Assembly (NCBI RefSeq): GCF_019468465.1
Contig: NZ_CP080519.1
Location: 7,557,001 to 7,621,000 of the forward strand
Source: Amycolatopsis sp. DSM 110486
Lineage (GTDB): Bacteria > Actinomycetota > Actinomycetes > Mycobacteriales > Pseudonocardiaceae
DNA length: 64,000 nucleotides
Direction of reading: 5' to 3'
Both the position numbers and the translations under genes were made by a program. The notes beneath the pieces were generated by a model, which worked only from the letters and a program-made list of their open reading frames with translations, was not told the origin of the DNA and searched no databases. Shown one piece after another: positions 26,901 through 35,409 of this stretch; the first letter of the stretch is position 1; each line of letters starts with the position of its first letter.

Positions 26901-28184
26901 ATGTCCGAAGTGGCGACCAACGCCCCGGCCGGCGTGGCCGGGTCCGCCTACACCCGAAGAGAGCGCGGTCTGATCATCGCGGCCGCGGTCAGCGGCTGGG
27001 GGATGGAGTACTTCGACCTCGTGATCCTGTCGCTGGTGGCCGGCGACGTGGGGAAGACGTTCGGCGTCTCCACGGCCGCCGTGGGCGCGGTCTTCACGGC
27101 GCAGCTCGCGGCCACGGCGATCGGCGGCATCCTGTTCGGCCCGCTGGCCGACCGGTTCGGCCGCCGTCGCGTGCTCACGTGGACGATCTGGGTGTTCGCG
27201 ATCGGCACGGGGCTGGGCGCGCTCGCGCCGAGCTTCGGGCTGTTCGTGGTGTGCCGGATGATCGCCGGGATCGGGATCGGCGGCGAGTGGGCCATCGGCT
27301 TCGCGCTGCTGAACGAGGCGTGGTCGCCCAAGCGCCGCGGCCTCGCGGGCGGCATGGTGCAGGCCGCGATCTGGCCCGCGTACGCGATCGGCATCTTCGT
27401 CGCCGGGGCCGTGCCCAACTGGCGCTGGGCGTTCGCCATCGGCGCGTTGCCGGCGCTCGCCGCGGTCGCAATCCGGCTCGCCTGCCCGGAGTCGAAGCAG
27501 TGGCTGGAGCTGCAGCGGGCCAAGGCCGAAGGCCGGCAGGCCGGCACTGTCGTCGCACGGGAGTCCGCGACCGCCGGGCTCGCCATGCTGTTCAAGAAGA
27601 ACGCGCTGAAGATGGTCGTGCTCGGCACCGTCGTGGTGTTCGGCGCGCAGTACTCCTACTACGTCTACTCGTCCTGGATGCCGACCTTCCTCAAGACCGG
27701 CCTGCACCTGGGCGCCGGACCGACGCAGACGGTGCTCTACGTCAGCGCCGCCATCTCGCTCGTCTCCTACATCGCGGCCGGCGCGCTCGGCGACCGCTGG
27801 GGCCGGCGCAAGGCGCTGCTCGCCTTCGCCTCGGTTCAGCTGGTCGCGTTCATCGCCTTCGCGGTGCTGATCGCCACCGGCGCCGCGACCGGGGCGGTGA
27901 TCGCGATGTACTTCGTGATCTCGTTCGGGCTGGGCTACTTCGCCGTGTTCGGCACGTGGTTCGGCGAGCTGTTCGCCACGCCGATCCGGGCCACGGGCTC
28001 GAGCTTCTGTTACTCGGTGGGCCGCGGCATCGCGAGCTTCGGGCCCGGGATCGTCGGCCTGCTCGCCGCCCGCTACGGCCTCGGCGGCGGCATTTCGACC
28101 GGCCTGTTCGCCGTGGCCTTGATGATGATCACCGCGCTGTTCCTGGCCGACCGCTCCGGCCGGGCCATCACAGCCGTGGAATGA
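26901..28184 (+). CDS. MFS transporter for a carboxylic acid (metabolite:H+ symporter-like)
   Basis: 427 aa, 12 membrane helices. Motifs of the AAHS/sialate-type sugar-porter-like subgroup: WGMEYFDLVILSLV in helix 1 with the conserved Asp, GPLADRFGRRRVL (motif A) and GIGIGGEWAIGFALLNEAW in helix 4-5 loop. RBS AGGTGG precedes ATG 26901. The gene begins a block with acyl-CoA dehydrogenase, acyl-CoA ligase and enoyl-CoA hydratase (8-25 bp gaps or overlaps), so it most likely imports the acid that those enzymes degrade. Confidence 0.9.
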   Translation: MSEVATNAPAGVAGSAYTRRERGLIIAAAVSGWGMEYFDLVILSLVAGDVGKTFGVSTAAVGAVFTAQLAATAIGGILFGPLADRFGRRRVLTWTIWVFAIGTGLGALAPSFGLFVVCRMIAGIGIGGEWAIGFALLNEAWSPKRRGLAGGMVQAAIWPAYAIGIFVAGAVPNWRWAFAIGALPALAAVAIRLACPESKQWLELQRAKAEGRQAGTVVARESATAGLAMLFKKNALKMVVLGTVVVFGAQYSYYVYSSWMPTFLKTGLHLGAGPTQTVLYVSAAISLVSYIAAGALGDRWGRRKALLAFASVQLVAFIAFAVLIATGAATGAVIAMYFVISFGLGYFAVFGTWFGELFATPIRATGSSFCYSVGRGIASFGPGIVGLLAARYGLGGGISTGLFAVALMMITALFLADRSGRAITAVE

Positions 28185-28209
28185 GTCGGGAATGAGGAAG
28201 GGGAACGAC

Positions 28210-29358
28210 TTGCAGCACCTCTGGAGGGACCACGTCGACGAGCGCCTCGCGCTCGAGGCCCGCGAGTTCACGCGGGAGCACGTGGCCCCGGTCGCGGACG
28301 CCCTCGACCGCGACGACCGCTATCCGCTCGACCTCGTACGGCTCACCGCCGAACGCGGCTGGAACTCGATGACCCTCGACCCGCGCTACGGCGGCGAGGG
28401 CCGCCCGATGACCGACCTGCTCGCCGTGCTGGAGGAGCTCTCGGTCGCGAGCGCGATCCTGGGTATCTCGCTCATCACGATCTTCCAGAGCCAGCGCTGC
28501 ATCGAGCTCTACGGCGAGGAGTCGCTCAAGGAGCGCTACCTGCCGCGCTACGCCGGTGGGCTGCCCGCGTCGTTCGCGCTGACCGAGGACGGGCACGGCA
28601 GCGACATCCGCACACTCGACACCAAGGCACACCGCACGGACAAGGGCTGGGTCCTCAACGGCGAGAAGGCCTTCATCACCTCCGGTGCGGCCGCGGAGCT
28701 GTTCGTGGTGCTCGCCGAGACCGACGTCGGCGTCTCGACGTTCGCGGTCACGAAGGACACCCCGGGCGTGTCCAGCTACCAGGGCCACGAGGCCGAGACG
28801 TTCGGGCTGCGCAACGGCCCGCACGTCAACCTGGTGCTGGAAGACGTCGAGGTGCCCGCCGACCACCTGATCGGCACCGAGGGCCGTGGCCTCAAGCAGG
28901 TGATGGTCACCCTCGCCAACTCGCGCACGCTCGCCGCCGGCATCAGCCTCGGCATCGCGCGCGCGGCGTTCGAGGGCGCGCTGCGGTACGTGGACAAGCG
29001 CTCCGCGTTCGGCACGAAGGTCCTGGATTTCCAAGGGATCCAGTGGTACTTCGCGGAGCTGGCCGCGCAGATCGACGCGACGCGGCTGCTCACCTACGAG
29101 GCCGCGCGCGATCTCGACGCGGGCCGCGACATCGCGCGCTCGTCCTCGTCGGCCAAGCTGCTGGCGGCCTCGCTCGCCACGAAGGTCGCCTCCACGGCGG
29201 TGCAGGTGTGCGGCGCCCACGGCACGCGCGAGACCCAGCCGTTCGGCCGGTACCTGCGTGACGCGAAGGCGTACGAGGTGGCCGGGGGATCGGCCGAGGT
29301 GCTCAAGAACACCGTCGCGAAGAGTCTGGTCAAGGCCGTCAGGGTGGAGGATCGGTAG
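28210..29358 (+). CDS. acyl-CoA dehydrogenase
   Basis: 382 aa from TTG 28210, which has AGGAAGGGG at a good distance; an ATG at 28192 is the alternative. Family features: FALTEDGHGSDIRTLDTKA (FAD site) near 125-145, GEKAFITSG near 155, and the C-terminal QVCGAHGTRETQPFGRYLRDAK and EVAGGSAEVLKN with the region that in many members carries the catalytic Glu. It forms the 2,3-double bond of an acyl-CoA with FAD. It is 25 bp behind the transporter and abuts the ligase gene. Confidence 0.92.
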   Translation: MQHLWRDHVDERLALEAREFTREHVAPVADALDRDDRYPLDLVRLTAERGWNSMTLDPRYGGEGRPMTDLLAVLEELSVASAILGISLITIFQSQRCIELYGEESLKERYLPRYAGGLPASFALTEDGHGSDIRTLDTKAHRTDKGWVLNGEKAFITSGAAAELFVVLAETDVGVSTFAVTKDTPGVSSYQGHEAETFGLRNGPHVNLVLEDVEVPADHLIGTEGRGLKQVMVTLANSRTLAAGISLGIARAAFEGALRYVDKRSAFGTKVLDFQGIQWYFAELAAQIDATRLLTYEAARDLDAGRDIARSSSSAKLLAASLATKVASTAVQVCGAHGTRETQPFGRYLRDAKAYEVAGGSAEVLKNTVAKSLVKAVRVEDR

Positions 29359-30864
29359 ATGTTCGCGGCAACACTGAAGCAACGGTGCGAGACCAGCGGC
29401 GACGCTCCGTTCCTGCTGCAGGACGACAAGGTGATCAGCTGGGCCGGGCTGCTCGACGTGGTCACCCGCACCGCGACGTTGCTGCAGAGCAACGGCGTGC
29501 GGGCCGGCGACCGTGTGCTGCTCGCCTGCGGCAACACGCCGACGTTCCCCTACCTGTGGTTCGCGCTGCGCTGGCTCGGCGCCACGTGCGTGCCGCTGCA
29601 CAACCAGGCGACCGGCGCGCACATCCGCCAGGTGGTGGCCGACGCGGGCATCGAGTTCGCCGTCGGCGACACCCCGAGCATCGCGCGCCTGGTCGCCGAC
29701 GCGGGCTTCGACCCCGGGCACACGCTGGGCTTCACCACGGCCGACGAGCTGGAGCACGCCGTGGCCGGCCTCGCGCCGCACCCGATGCACGAGGCGGAGC
29801 TCGACGCCGAGAGCAGCCTGCTCTACACCTCCGGCACCACCGGCCCGCCCAAGGGCGCGGTGCTGTCCGACGGCGCGTTCCTCGCCGGCGGCCGGGAACT
29901 GGCCGACGCGATCGGGATCCGCGCCGACGACCGGATCATGGTGGCGCTGCCGCTGTTCCACACCAACCCGCAGGTGTACGCGGTGATGACCGCCATCGCC
30001 ACCGGCTGTTCCCTGGCGCTGCTGGAGAAGTTCGAGCCCGCGAAGTTCCTGGAACAGGCGATCCGGTACGAGGCCACGGGATTCACCTACGTCGGCACGA
30101 TGCTGGCGATGCTCGTGCGCAAGCTGCCCGAGCACATCCCGCCGCACAAGCTGCGCTTCTGCACCGGTGGCGGCGCGCCGGTCGGGCTGTGGACCACGAT
30201 CGAGGACCACGTGGGCGTCGAGGTCCACGAGCTCTACGGCATGACCGAGACCGGTGGCTGGGTCACGGCCAACCGCTCCGGGCAGCGCCGCCGCGGGACC
30301 TGCGGTACCGTCCGGCCCGACATGGACCTGGCGATCCTCGACGTGAACGACGTGCCCGTGGCACCCGGCGAGCCGGGGCAGATCTGCGTGCGCCCGCGTG
30401 AGGCCTTCGTGCTCTTCGACGGTTACCACGGCAAGGCCGAGCTGACGCTGCAGAAGTTCCGCAACCTGTGGTTCCACACCGGGGACATGGGCGCGGTCGA
30501 CGACGAGGGCTACCTGGTCTTCCACGGCCGGGCCGACGACATGATCCGCCGAGCCGGCGAGAACGTGCGGCCCGCCGACGTCGAGGCGGCGATCGCCGAG
30601 CACCCGGCGGTGGACGAGGTGGCCGTGGTCGGCGTGCCCGACGAGGTCGTGGGCCAGGAGGTCCGCGCCGTCGTCGTGCCGCGCGGCGAGTTCGATCCGC
30701 TTGGGCTGCCCGCGTTCCTCGACGGCAAGCTGCCGAAGTTCGCCTGGCCGCGCTACATCTCGGTGCGTCCCGCACTGCCCAAGACGGCGACGCAGAAGGT
30801 CCGCTCGGCCCTGCTGCGCACGCACGAATCCGACGACGTCGACCTCCGCGGAGCCCGCCCATGA
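29359..30864 (+). CDS. AMP-forming acyl-CoA ligase
   Basis: 501 aa. Adenylate-forming motifs: P-loop LLYTSGTTGPPKGAVLSD near 155-172, ELYGMTETGG near 295-305, WFHTGDMGAVDDEGY near 370, and the C-terminal Lys hinge region GRADDMIRRAGENVRP and TATQKVRSALLR. It activates a carboxylic acid with ATP and CoA. Within the family it resembles the crotonobetaine/carnitine-CoA ligase and medium-chain ligase branch in size, but specificity is not readable. The start directly follows the dehydrogenase stop, and the stop overlaps the hydratase start (ATGA). Confidence 0.93.
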   Translation: MFAATLKQRCETSGDAPFLLQDDKVISWAGLLDVVTRTATLLQSNGVRAGDRVLLACGNTPTFPYLWFALRWLGATCVPLHNQATGAHIRQVVADAGIEFAVGDTPSIARLVADAGFDPGHTLGFTTADELEHAVAGLAPHPMHEAELDAESSLLYTSGTTGPPKGAVLSDGAFLAGGRELADAIGIRADDRIMVALPLFHTNPQVYAVMTAIATGCSLALLEKFEPAKFLEQAIRYEATGFTYVGTMLAMLVRKLPEHIPPHKLRFCTGGGAPVGLWTTIEDHVGVEVHELYGMTETGGWVTANRSGQRRRGTCGTVRPDMDLAILDVNDVPVAPGEPGQICVRPREAFVLFDGYHGKAELTLQKFRNLWFHTGDMGAVDDEGYLVFHGRADDMIRRAGENVRPADVEAAIAEHPAVDEVAVVGVPDEVVGQEVRAVVVPRGEFDPLGLPAFLDGKLPKFAWPRYISVRPALPKTATQKVRSALLRTHESDDVDLRGARP

Positions 30865-31634
30865 CCGAACCCGTGCTGTTCGAGGTGACCGACGGCGTCG
30901 CCGTGCTCATCCTCAACGCCCCGCGCAAGCGCAACGCCATCGATGGCGAGCTGGCCGGCGCGCTGATCGACGCGTGCGAGCGCATCGACGCCGACCTCAC
31001 CATCGGCTCGGCCGTGATCCAGGGCGCCGGCGGGTACTTCTGCTCGGGTGGCGACCGCGACGAGCTGGCGGCGATCTCGGCCGCACCGGCTTCGGACGAG
31101 GGAATCCGCGCCACGCAACGGATCTACGACGCGTTCCTCCGCTTCGGCGCGCTGAAGGTGCCGACGGTCGCCGCCGTGCGCGGCGGGGCCGTGGGCGCCG
31201 GGATGAACCTCGCGCTGGCCGCCGACGTGCGCGTCGTCGCCGAAGACGCGGTGCTCGCGTCCGGCTTCACGCGCCTGGGCGTGCACCCCGGTGGTGGGCA
31301 CTACACGTTGTTGACGCGGGTCGTCACGCCGGAGGCCGCGACGGTGCTCGGCGTGCTGGGCGAGTCGGTGAACGGCCGCCGCGCCGTGGAGCTCGGGCTC
31401 GCCTACGAGGCGCGGCCCGACGAGGAGGTCGAGCCGCGCGCCCTCGCGCTCGCGGCTCGTGGTGGCGGCGACCCGGCCCTCACGCGGGCGGCGATCCGCA
31501 GCCTGCGGGCGGAGGTCGGCCCGCCGGCGTTGAGCTGGCAGGCGGCCGTGCCGCTGGAGCAGAGCGCGCAGCTGTGGTCGTTCGCGCGCAAGGGTTCCGA
31601 CCGCTGGAAGGGCACCGAGCGCGCGAGCGACTGA
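30861..31634 (+). CDS. enoyl-CoA hydratase/isomerase family protein
   Basis: 257 aa. Crotonase fold: NAPRKRNAIDGELAGALIDA near 18-37, the oxyanion-hole segments GAGGYFCSGGDRDEL near 56-70 and GGAVGAGMNLALAADVRV near 110-127, and FTRLGVHPGGGHYTLLTR near 137. The catalytic Glu of typical hydratases (usually GxxxE..A) is not obvious at 137 (Gly-Val-His), so another reaction such as isomerisation is possible. Last gene of the acid-degradation block and translationally coupled to the ligase. Confidence 0.9.
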   Translation: MTEPVLFEVTDGVAVLILNAPRKRNAIDGELAGALIDACERIDADLTIGSAVIQGAGGYFCSGGDRDELAAISAAPASDEGIRATQRIYDAFLRFGALKVPTVAAVRGGAVGAGMNLALAADVRVVAEDAVLASGFTRLGVHPGGGHYTLLTRVVTPEAATVLGVLGESVNGRRAVELGLAYEARPDEEVEPRALALAARGGGDPALTRAAIRSLRAEVGPPALSWQAAVPLEQSAQLWSFARKGSDRWKGTERASD

Positions 31635-31710
31635 GCCGCGCGCAGAACCTGTGGCCGCGGAACCGGACGGGCGCGGCCACCGGAGAAAGCCGAAGGGCGA
31701 CCGGCTGAGA

Positions 31711-31766
31711 ACACCGATGGCGGGGAAGGACTTCCGGAGGGGGAGGGTCCACCCCGCCATCGGTGT
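31711..31766. terminator. 15-bp perfect inverted repeat between convergent genes
   Basis: ACACCGATGGCGGGG (31711-31725) pairs with CCCCGCCATCGGTGT (31752-31766), loop 26 nt. It lies between the converging enoyl-CoA hydratase and tandem TetR genes, where a bidirectional terminator is expected. Confidence 0.6.
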
Positions 31767-31801
31767 CCGTCCACGGTGTTCGTCCACTGTGTTCGTCCAC
31801 T
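31763..31801. repeat. three tandem 13-bp repeats
   Basis: Units 31763-31775, 31776-31788 and 31789-31801 read GTGTYCGTCCACK (units two and three identical). The first unit overlaps the hairpin arm. The array ends in TCCACTGTGGC, a one-off form of the TCCACWGTGGA palindrome found elsewhere in the window. Confidence 0.75.
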
Positions 31802-31828
31802 GTGGCTGTTCAAGACAGAGGGTCCGCG

Positions 31829-33049
31829 TCAGACCGCCACGCTCGTCAGTGCCGCCAGCGCGAGTCCGACCGTCCACTCGGGACGCTCCGGCACCGCTGC
31901 GAACCGCCTCGACCGCGCCACGGCGTCGATCAGCTCCATCACCGCGAGGCTCGCGGTCTCCGCCACCGCTTCCTCCACGCCCGGGTTCACCGCCAGCACC
32001 GCGCCCACCCAGTAGTCCAGGTAGCGCTTGCGGTCGCGGCGCACGGCCTCGCCGAGGTCTTCGGGCACGTGGTGCTCCTCGGTCATCCACACCGCGATCA
32101 GGTCGCTCTTCGCGATCGCCGTGCGGACGTGCGTGGTCACCAGCCGTTCGAGCACCTCGTGCGGGGTCCCGTCCGAGGCCATCGCCAGCGCGCCGCCCCA
32201 GCACAGCTCGTCGGCGATCTCCTCGACCACGGCGGTGAGCACGGCCGCCTTGCTGGGGAAGTGGCTGTAGATCGACGGGCCCGCGATGCCCACGCCCGCG
32301 GCGATGTCGTCGATGCCCACGGCGTGGTACCCGCGTTCGCGGAACAGTTTCGCCGCCTCGTCGAGGATCGCGCGGCTGCGCGTGTTCTCCGCCGCGGCCG
32401 GTGACTCCCGGTCCACCACGCGGATTTCCGGCAGGCTCTTCGGCGGTTCCGGCGCGAGCAACGTGGCCAGCAGCACGGTTTCCAGCGTCGCCGCGTGGGC
32501 CGAGAGGCGCCGCCGCGGCAGCGCGGGCACGCTGTTGAGCAGGCCCAGCGCGGCGCGGATCCGGAACTCCGCCTGGCTCGTGGTCAGTTCTGCCCGTGCG
32601 TCCACCAGCACCCGCAGCCACAGGCCGACCCCCTCGACGCGCACGGCCACCAGCTCTTCGCGGACCTCGCTCGTGAGGTAGTGGGCCTCCTGGTGCCACA
32701 GGCGCACCACGTCCGGGCGCTCCAGCACGACGCCGACCACCGACGTCGCCAGCCGCCGCAGCACGTCGTCGGTGTCGCCGCCCTGGGCCAGCGCGAGCAC
32801 CTCGCGGTTGCGCCAGGTGAGCACCATCTCCCGGATGGGCTCGGCGAGCAGCGCGCGCTTGTCGGGGAAGTGCTTGTACACCGCGCCGGCGGTGATGCCG
32901 ACCTGCTCGGCGATGTCCGCCACGGAGACCCCGCCGTAGCCGCGTTCGCGGAACAGCCGGGCCGCGGCCGCGAGCAGCTCGGCGCGGCGGTTGGGACGCG
33001 CGGACGGCGAGGACTGCCGCTTCGTCCCGCGAACTTCCGCCCGGCTCAC
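31829..33049 (-). CDS. tandem TetR regulator (two fused TetR units)
   Basis: 406 aa, twice the usual TetR length. Two complete HTHs are present: residues about 22-68 (AELLAAAARLFRERGYGGVSVADIAEQVGITAGAVYKHFPDK) and about 225-270 (AILDEAAKLFRERGYHAVGIDDIAAGVGIAGPSIYSHFPSK), each followed by a helical ligand domain. Such fusions act as single-chain pseudo-dimers. It converges on the acid-degradation block and is its likeliest local regulator, though that is inference. Segments longer than twenty residues are cited here only by position and ends. Confidence 0.9.
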   Translation of the reverse strand: MSRAEVRGTKRQSSPSARPNRRAELLAAAARLFRERGYGGVSVADIAEQVGITAGAVYKHFPDKRALLAEPIREMVLTWRNREVLALAQGGDTDDVLRRLATSVVGVVLERPDVVRLWHQEAHYLTSEVREELVAVRVEGVGLWLRVLVDARAELTTSQAEFRIRAALGLLNSVPALPRRRLSAHAATLETVLLATLLAPEPPKSLPEIRVVDRESPAAAENTRSRAILDEAAKLFRERGYHAVGIDDIAAGVGIAGPSIYSHFPSKAAVLTAVVEEIADELCWGGALAMASDGTPHEVLERLVTTHVRTAIAKSDLIAVWMTEEHHVPEDLGEAVRRDRKRYLDYWVGAVLAVNPGVEEAVAETASLAVMELIDAVARSRRFAAVPERPEWTVGLALAALTSVAV

Positions 33050-33139
33050 TCGTTCTCCTCATCGCGTCAGCACCGTTCCCACCAGGTTAGCGGGCGCGCG
33101 CCGGGATGGCTTCCACAACCGGGCTTCGCCGAAGCGCCG

Positions 33140-33513
33140 CTACGGCTGCTGGTTCTGGAACTGGAACTGCACGCGCGGTAGCGGTAGCGGAAGGTCTGTC
33201 CCGGCGCAGCCGGCAGCGCGGTCTCCTCGATCCCCGGGCTGCGCAGGAACAGCCGCTCCTTCGTGTCCACGATCACGCTCGGCAGCTGGTCCAGCGAACG
33301 CGCCCGCGCCATCGCGAGCCCGCACCCCGACCACTGCGCGACCGTGGCCGTGGTCCAGAACAAGCTCACGGCGACGACCACCAGCACCAGGGCCGGCGAC
33401 ACGCGCCGCACGGCGGAGGCGGCCCGCGGGGCGCTGCGGTCCAGGCGGCGCGGGACGCGGAAGCCGTAGACCACCAGCACGCCGCCGGCGGCGATGAGCA
33501 GGGGAGTGACCAT
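33140..33513 (-). pseudogene. truncated/frameshifted small membrane protein
   Basis: From ATG 33513 the frame encodes two membrane helices (LLIAAGGVLVVYGF, ALVLVVVAVSLFWTTATVA), then SLDQLPSVIVDTKERLFLRSP and QTFRYRYR. After that the frame becomes Ser/Arg-rich and runs on. One frame over, starting at the same point, the sequence reads RVQFQFQNQQP and stops at 33140. From memory, actinobacterial homologues continue from the RYRYR segment through about 30 residues into a VRVQFQFQN C-terminus. So an internal deletion with frame change near 33178 is the simplest reading; a sequencing error cannot be excluded. Confidence 0.55.
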
Positions 33514-33552
33514 CAACCACGTTGAGTCCGAAGTGGACCCAGGGTCCCATGG

Positions 33553-34380
33553 TCACTTGCCGGTGAGCCGCTCCACGACCGGGGCGAACTCCTCGACGAA
33601 CGCGCTGTTCACGGTGAAGTACGACACCCCGAGCTCGTCGCGGCGACGTTCGAGCTCGGCGGCCATGGTGTCGAGGTCACCGTTGAGCACGGTGAGCGAA
33701 TCGCGCTCGATGAGGGTTTTCGCGTCGAGGCCGCCGAGGAACCGGCTGATCCACGGCGGAGCTTCGTCGCCCACCACGAAGATGTTGTGCGACAGCTCGA
33801 GGTCGTCGGCGCGCGTACCCGCGGCCGCGCGGATCTCCTCGACGTGGCCGGCCATCTCGGCGCGCGTGGTCAGCGCGCCGCCGGCGAGCGTGACGATGTC
33901 GGCCTTCGCCGCGGCCAGCCGGCGGGCCTTGGGGCCGCCGGCCGCGATCATCACCGGTGTGTGCGCGGCGCCGTCGAGGCGCCGGACGTGGTCGATGGTC
34001 TCGGACACCTGGTCGAGCCGGTCCTGGCCGGAGCCGTAGGGCAGGCCCAGCTCGTCGGCCGCCTGGCGCATCGTGGGCAGGCCGGTGCCGAGGCCGAGCT
34101 CGAAGCGGCCGTCGGTGAGCTGCGTGAGGCTGTGGGCCTCCCACGCGGCCGCGCGCGGCGTGCGCAGCGGACTGGCCAGCACGAACGACCCCACCCGCAA
34201 CGTCGTGGTGACCGCCGCGGCGATCGCCAGCGACGCCGTCGGCGAGGGCAGGTTGAGGTTGTCGGGTGAGAGCAGTGTCGAGTAGCCCAGCTCCTCCGCA
34301 CGCCGCGCCGTGGCCTGCCACTTCGCGCCGCTGCCGTCGGCCGCCGCGACCACTCCGAACCGGAACGCCTTGTTCGCCAT
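33553..34380 (-). CDS. LLM class F420-dependent oxidoreductase
   Basis: 275 aa from ATG 34380; the frame open upstream to 35364 is antisense-type noise over another gene. Luciferase-like monooxygenase fold: FRFGVV start, LSPDNLNLPSPTASLAIAAA near 40-58, VGSFVLASPLRTP near 65, GRFELGLGTGLP near 92 and VMIAAGGPKARRLAAAKADIV near 145-165. It matches the TIGR03621-type subgroup of F420-dependent enzymes in size and start. The reaction is unknown. A terminator hairpin separates it from the gene upstream. Confidence 0.9.
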   Translation of the reverse strand: MANKAFRFGVVAAADGSGAKWQATARRAEELGYSTLLSPDNLNLPSPTASLAIAAAVTTTLRVGSFVLASPLRTPRAAAWEAHSLTQLTDGRFELGLGTGLPTMRQAADELGLPYGSGQDRLDQVSETIDHVRRLDGAAHTPVMIAAGGPKARRLAAAKADIVTLAGGALTTRAEMAGHVEEIRAAAGTRADDLELSHNIFVVGDEAPPWISRFLGGLDAKTLIERDSLTVLNGDLDTMAAELERRRDELGVSYFTVNSAFVEEFAPVVERLTGK

Positions 34381-34446
34381 GGAAACACCCCCGTAGTCGA
34401 TGATCCCGATACAACCACCGCCGAGGGTGCGGGTGCCACCACGGCA

Positions 34447-34481
34447 CGTCCTCGCCGGCTCTTGCCGAACCGGCGAGGACG
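34447..34481. terminator. perfect 12-bp hairpin terminator
   Basis: CGTCCTCGCCGG (34447-34458) and CCGGCGAGGACG (34470-34481), loop 11 nt. It lies 7 bp past the stop of the leftward gene at 34488 and upstream of the LLM gene. Confidence 0.75.
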
Positions 34482-34487
34482 CCGCGG

Positions 34488-35321
34488 TCAGCCGCGCTGG
34501 TACTCCTCCCAGGTCTTCTTCGGGTTCACCGCCGGGCCGTCGTCCGCGCCGCGTCCGGCCAGGCCGTTGAGGCCCAGGTAGTAGTCGCCCGTCTGGTGCT
34601 GGGCGCCCGAGGACAGGTCCGGGTCGGAGATCGCGACGGCGTGGATGTGGTAACCCCAGTCGGCCTGCTCCGGCGTGCGTAGCCACGCCGCGAACCCGAC
34701 CTGGCGCAGGGTTTTGACCACGCTCGTGCGGGTCGCGGTGGACAGGCCCGACACCGAGACGTCGAACGTGCCGCCGCCGTCGTGGGTGCCGGCCGACGCG
34801 TCGACGCCGCCCGGGTTGTACGAGCCCTGCGTGAGGCTCAGCTGCCGCCCGAGCAGGCCTTCGGCGGCCACCAGCATGGCCTTGGTGCGGGTGTTGAGCG
34901 TGACGCCGTGGTAGGTCACGTGGCTGCCCGCGGCGATCACGGCGGTGACGGTGTAGCGGCCGGCGCCCAGCTTCTCCAGCGACGTGCGGCCGGGCAGGCC
35001 CGAGGCGTCGATCCCGGTGTAGCCCAGCGACTTCTGGTACTCCGAGTACCCCGTGATGGTCGTGGTGCCGAAGTACCCGTCCACGTACTTCGCGTCGAGC
35101 AACCCCTTGGCCTGAAGTGCCTGCTCGACCAGCAGCACGCTGTCGTGCGCGCCGGGGGTCTGCGTGCTGTCGGCGCGGCGCGGGTCGATCTGCGCGGCCT
35201 TGAGCACGGCCTCCATGCTCGCCGCGGGCAGCGCCTGTGTGGCCGCACCGGCCGAAACCGGTGCGGCCACGCCGAGCGCCACCGCCGCGAGCGCGGTCAG
35301 TGTGACGACCTTCCTGAGCAT
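34488..35321 (-). CDS. secreted peptidoglycan-binding protein with M15-like peptidase motifs
   Basis: 277 aa. Sec signal peptide 1-27 ending in SAGAA. A peptidoglycan-binding domain follows (about 60-120; VEQALQAKGLLDAKYVDGYFGTTT and YQKSLGYTGIDASGLPG). The C-terminal part has GTHDGGGTFDVSVSG near 180 and WGYHIHAVAI near 222, which fit the zinc ligands (H, D, H) of M15/DUF882-type D,D-peptidases. It is exported and probably trims or binds cell wall. Transcription ends at the 12-bp hairpin at 34447. Confidence 0.82.
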   Translation of the reverse strand: MLRKVVTLTALAAVALGVAAPVSAGAATQALPAASMEAVLKAAQIDPRRADSTQTPGAHDSVLLVEQALQAKGLLDAKYVDGYFGTTTITGYSEYQKSLGYTGIDASGLPGRTSLEKLGAGRYTVTAVIAAGSHVTYHGVTLNTRTKAMLVAAEGLLGRQLSLTQGSYNPGGVDASAGTHDGGGTFDVSVSGLSTATRTSVVKTLRQVGFAAWLRTPEQADWGYHIHAVAISDPDLSSGAQHQTGDYYLGLNGLAGRGADDGPAVNPKKTWEEYQRG

Positions 35322-35409
35322 CCCTGGTCCTCTCGTCCGCGGATGAATCCGGGCAAAGAATCATGGAACGGGATACAAGGGACGTACAACTCGAAGGTCC
35401 AGGCCGGGT

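Noticed and set aside
28168..30825. 885-codon minus-strand open frame opposite acyl-CoA dehydrogenase and ligase
   Set aside because: Spans two genes with clear family motifs on the plus strand; own translation has none.
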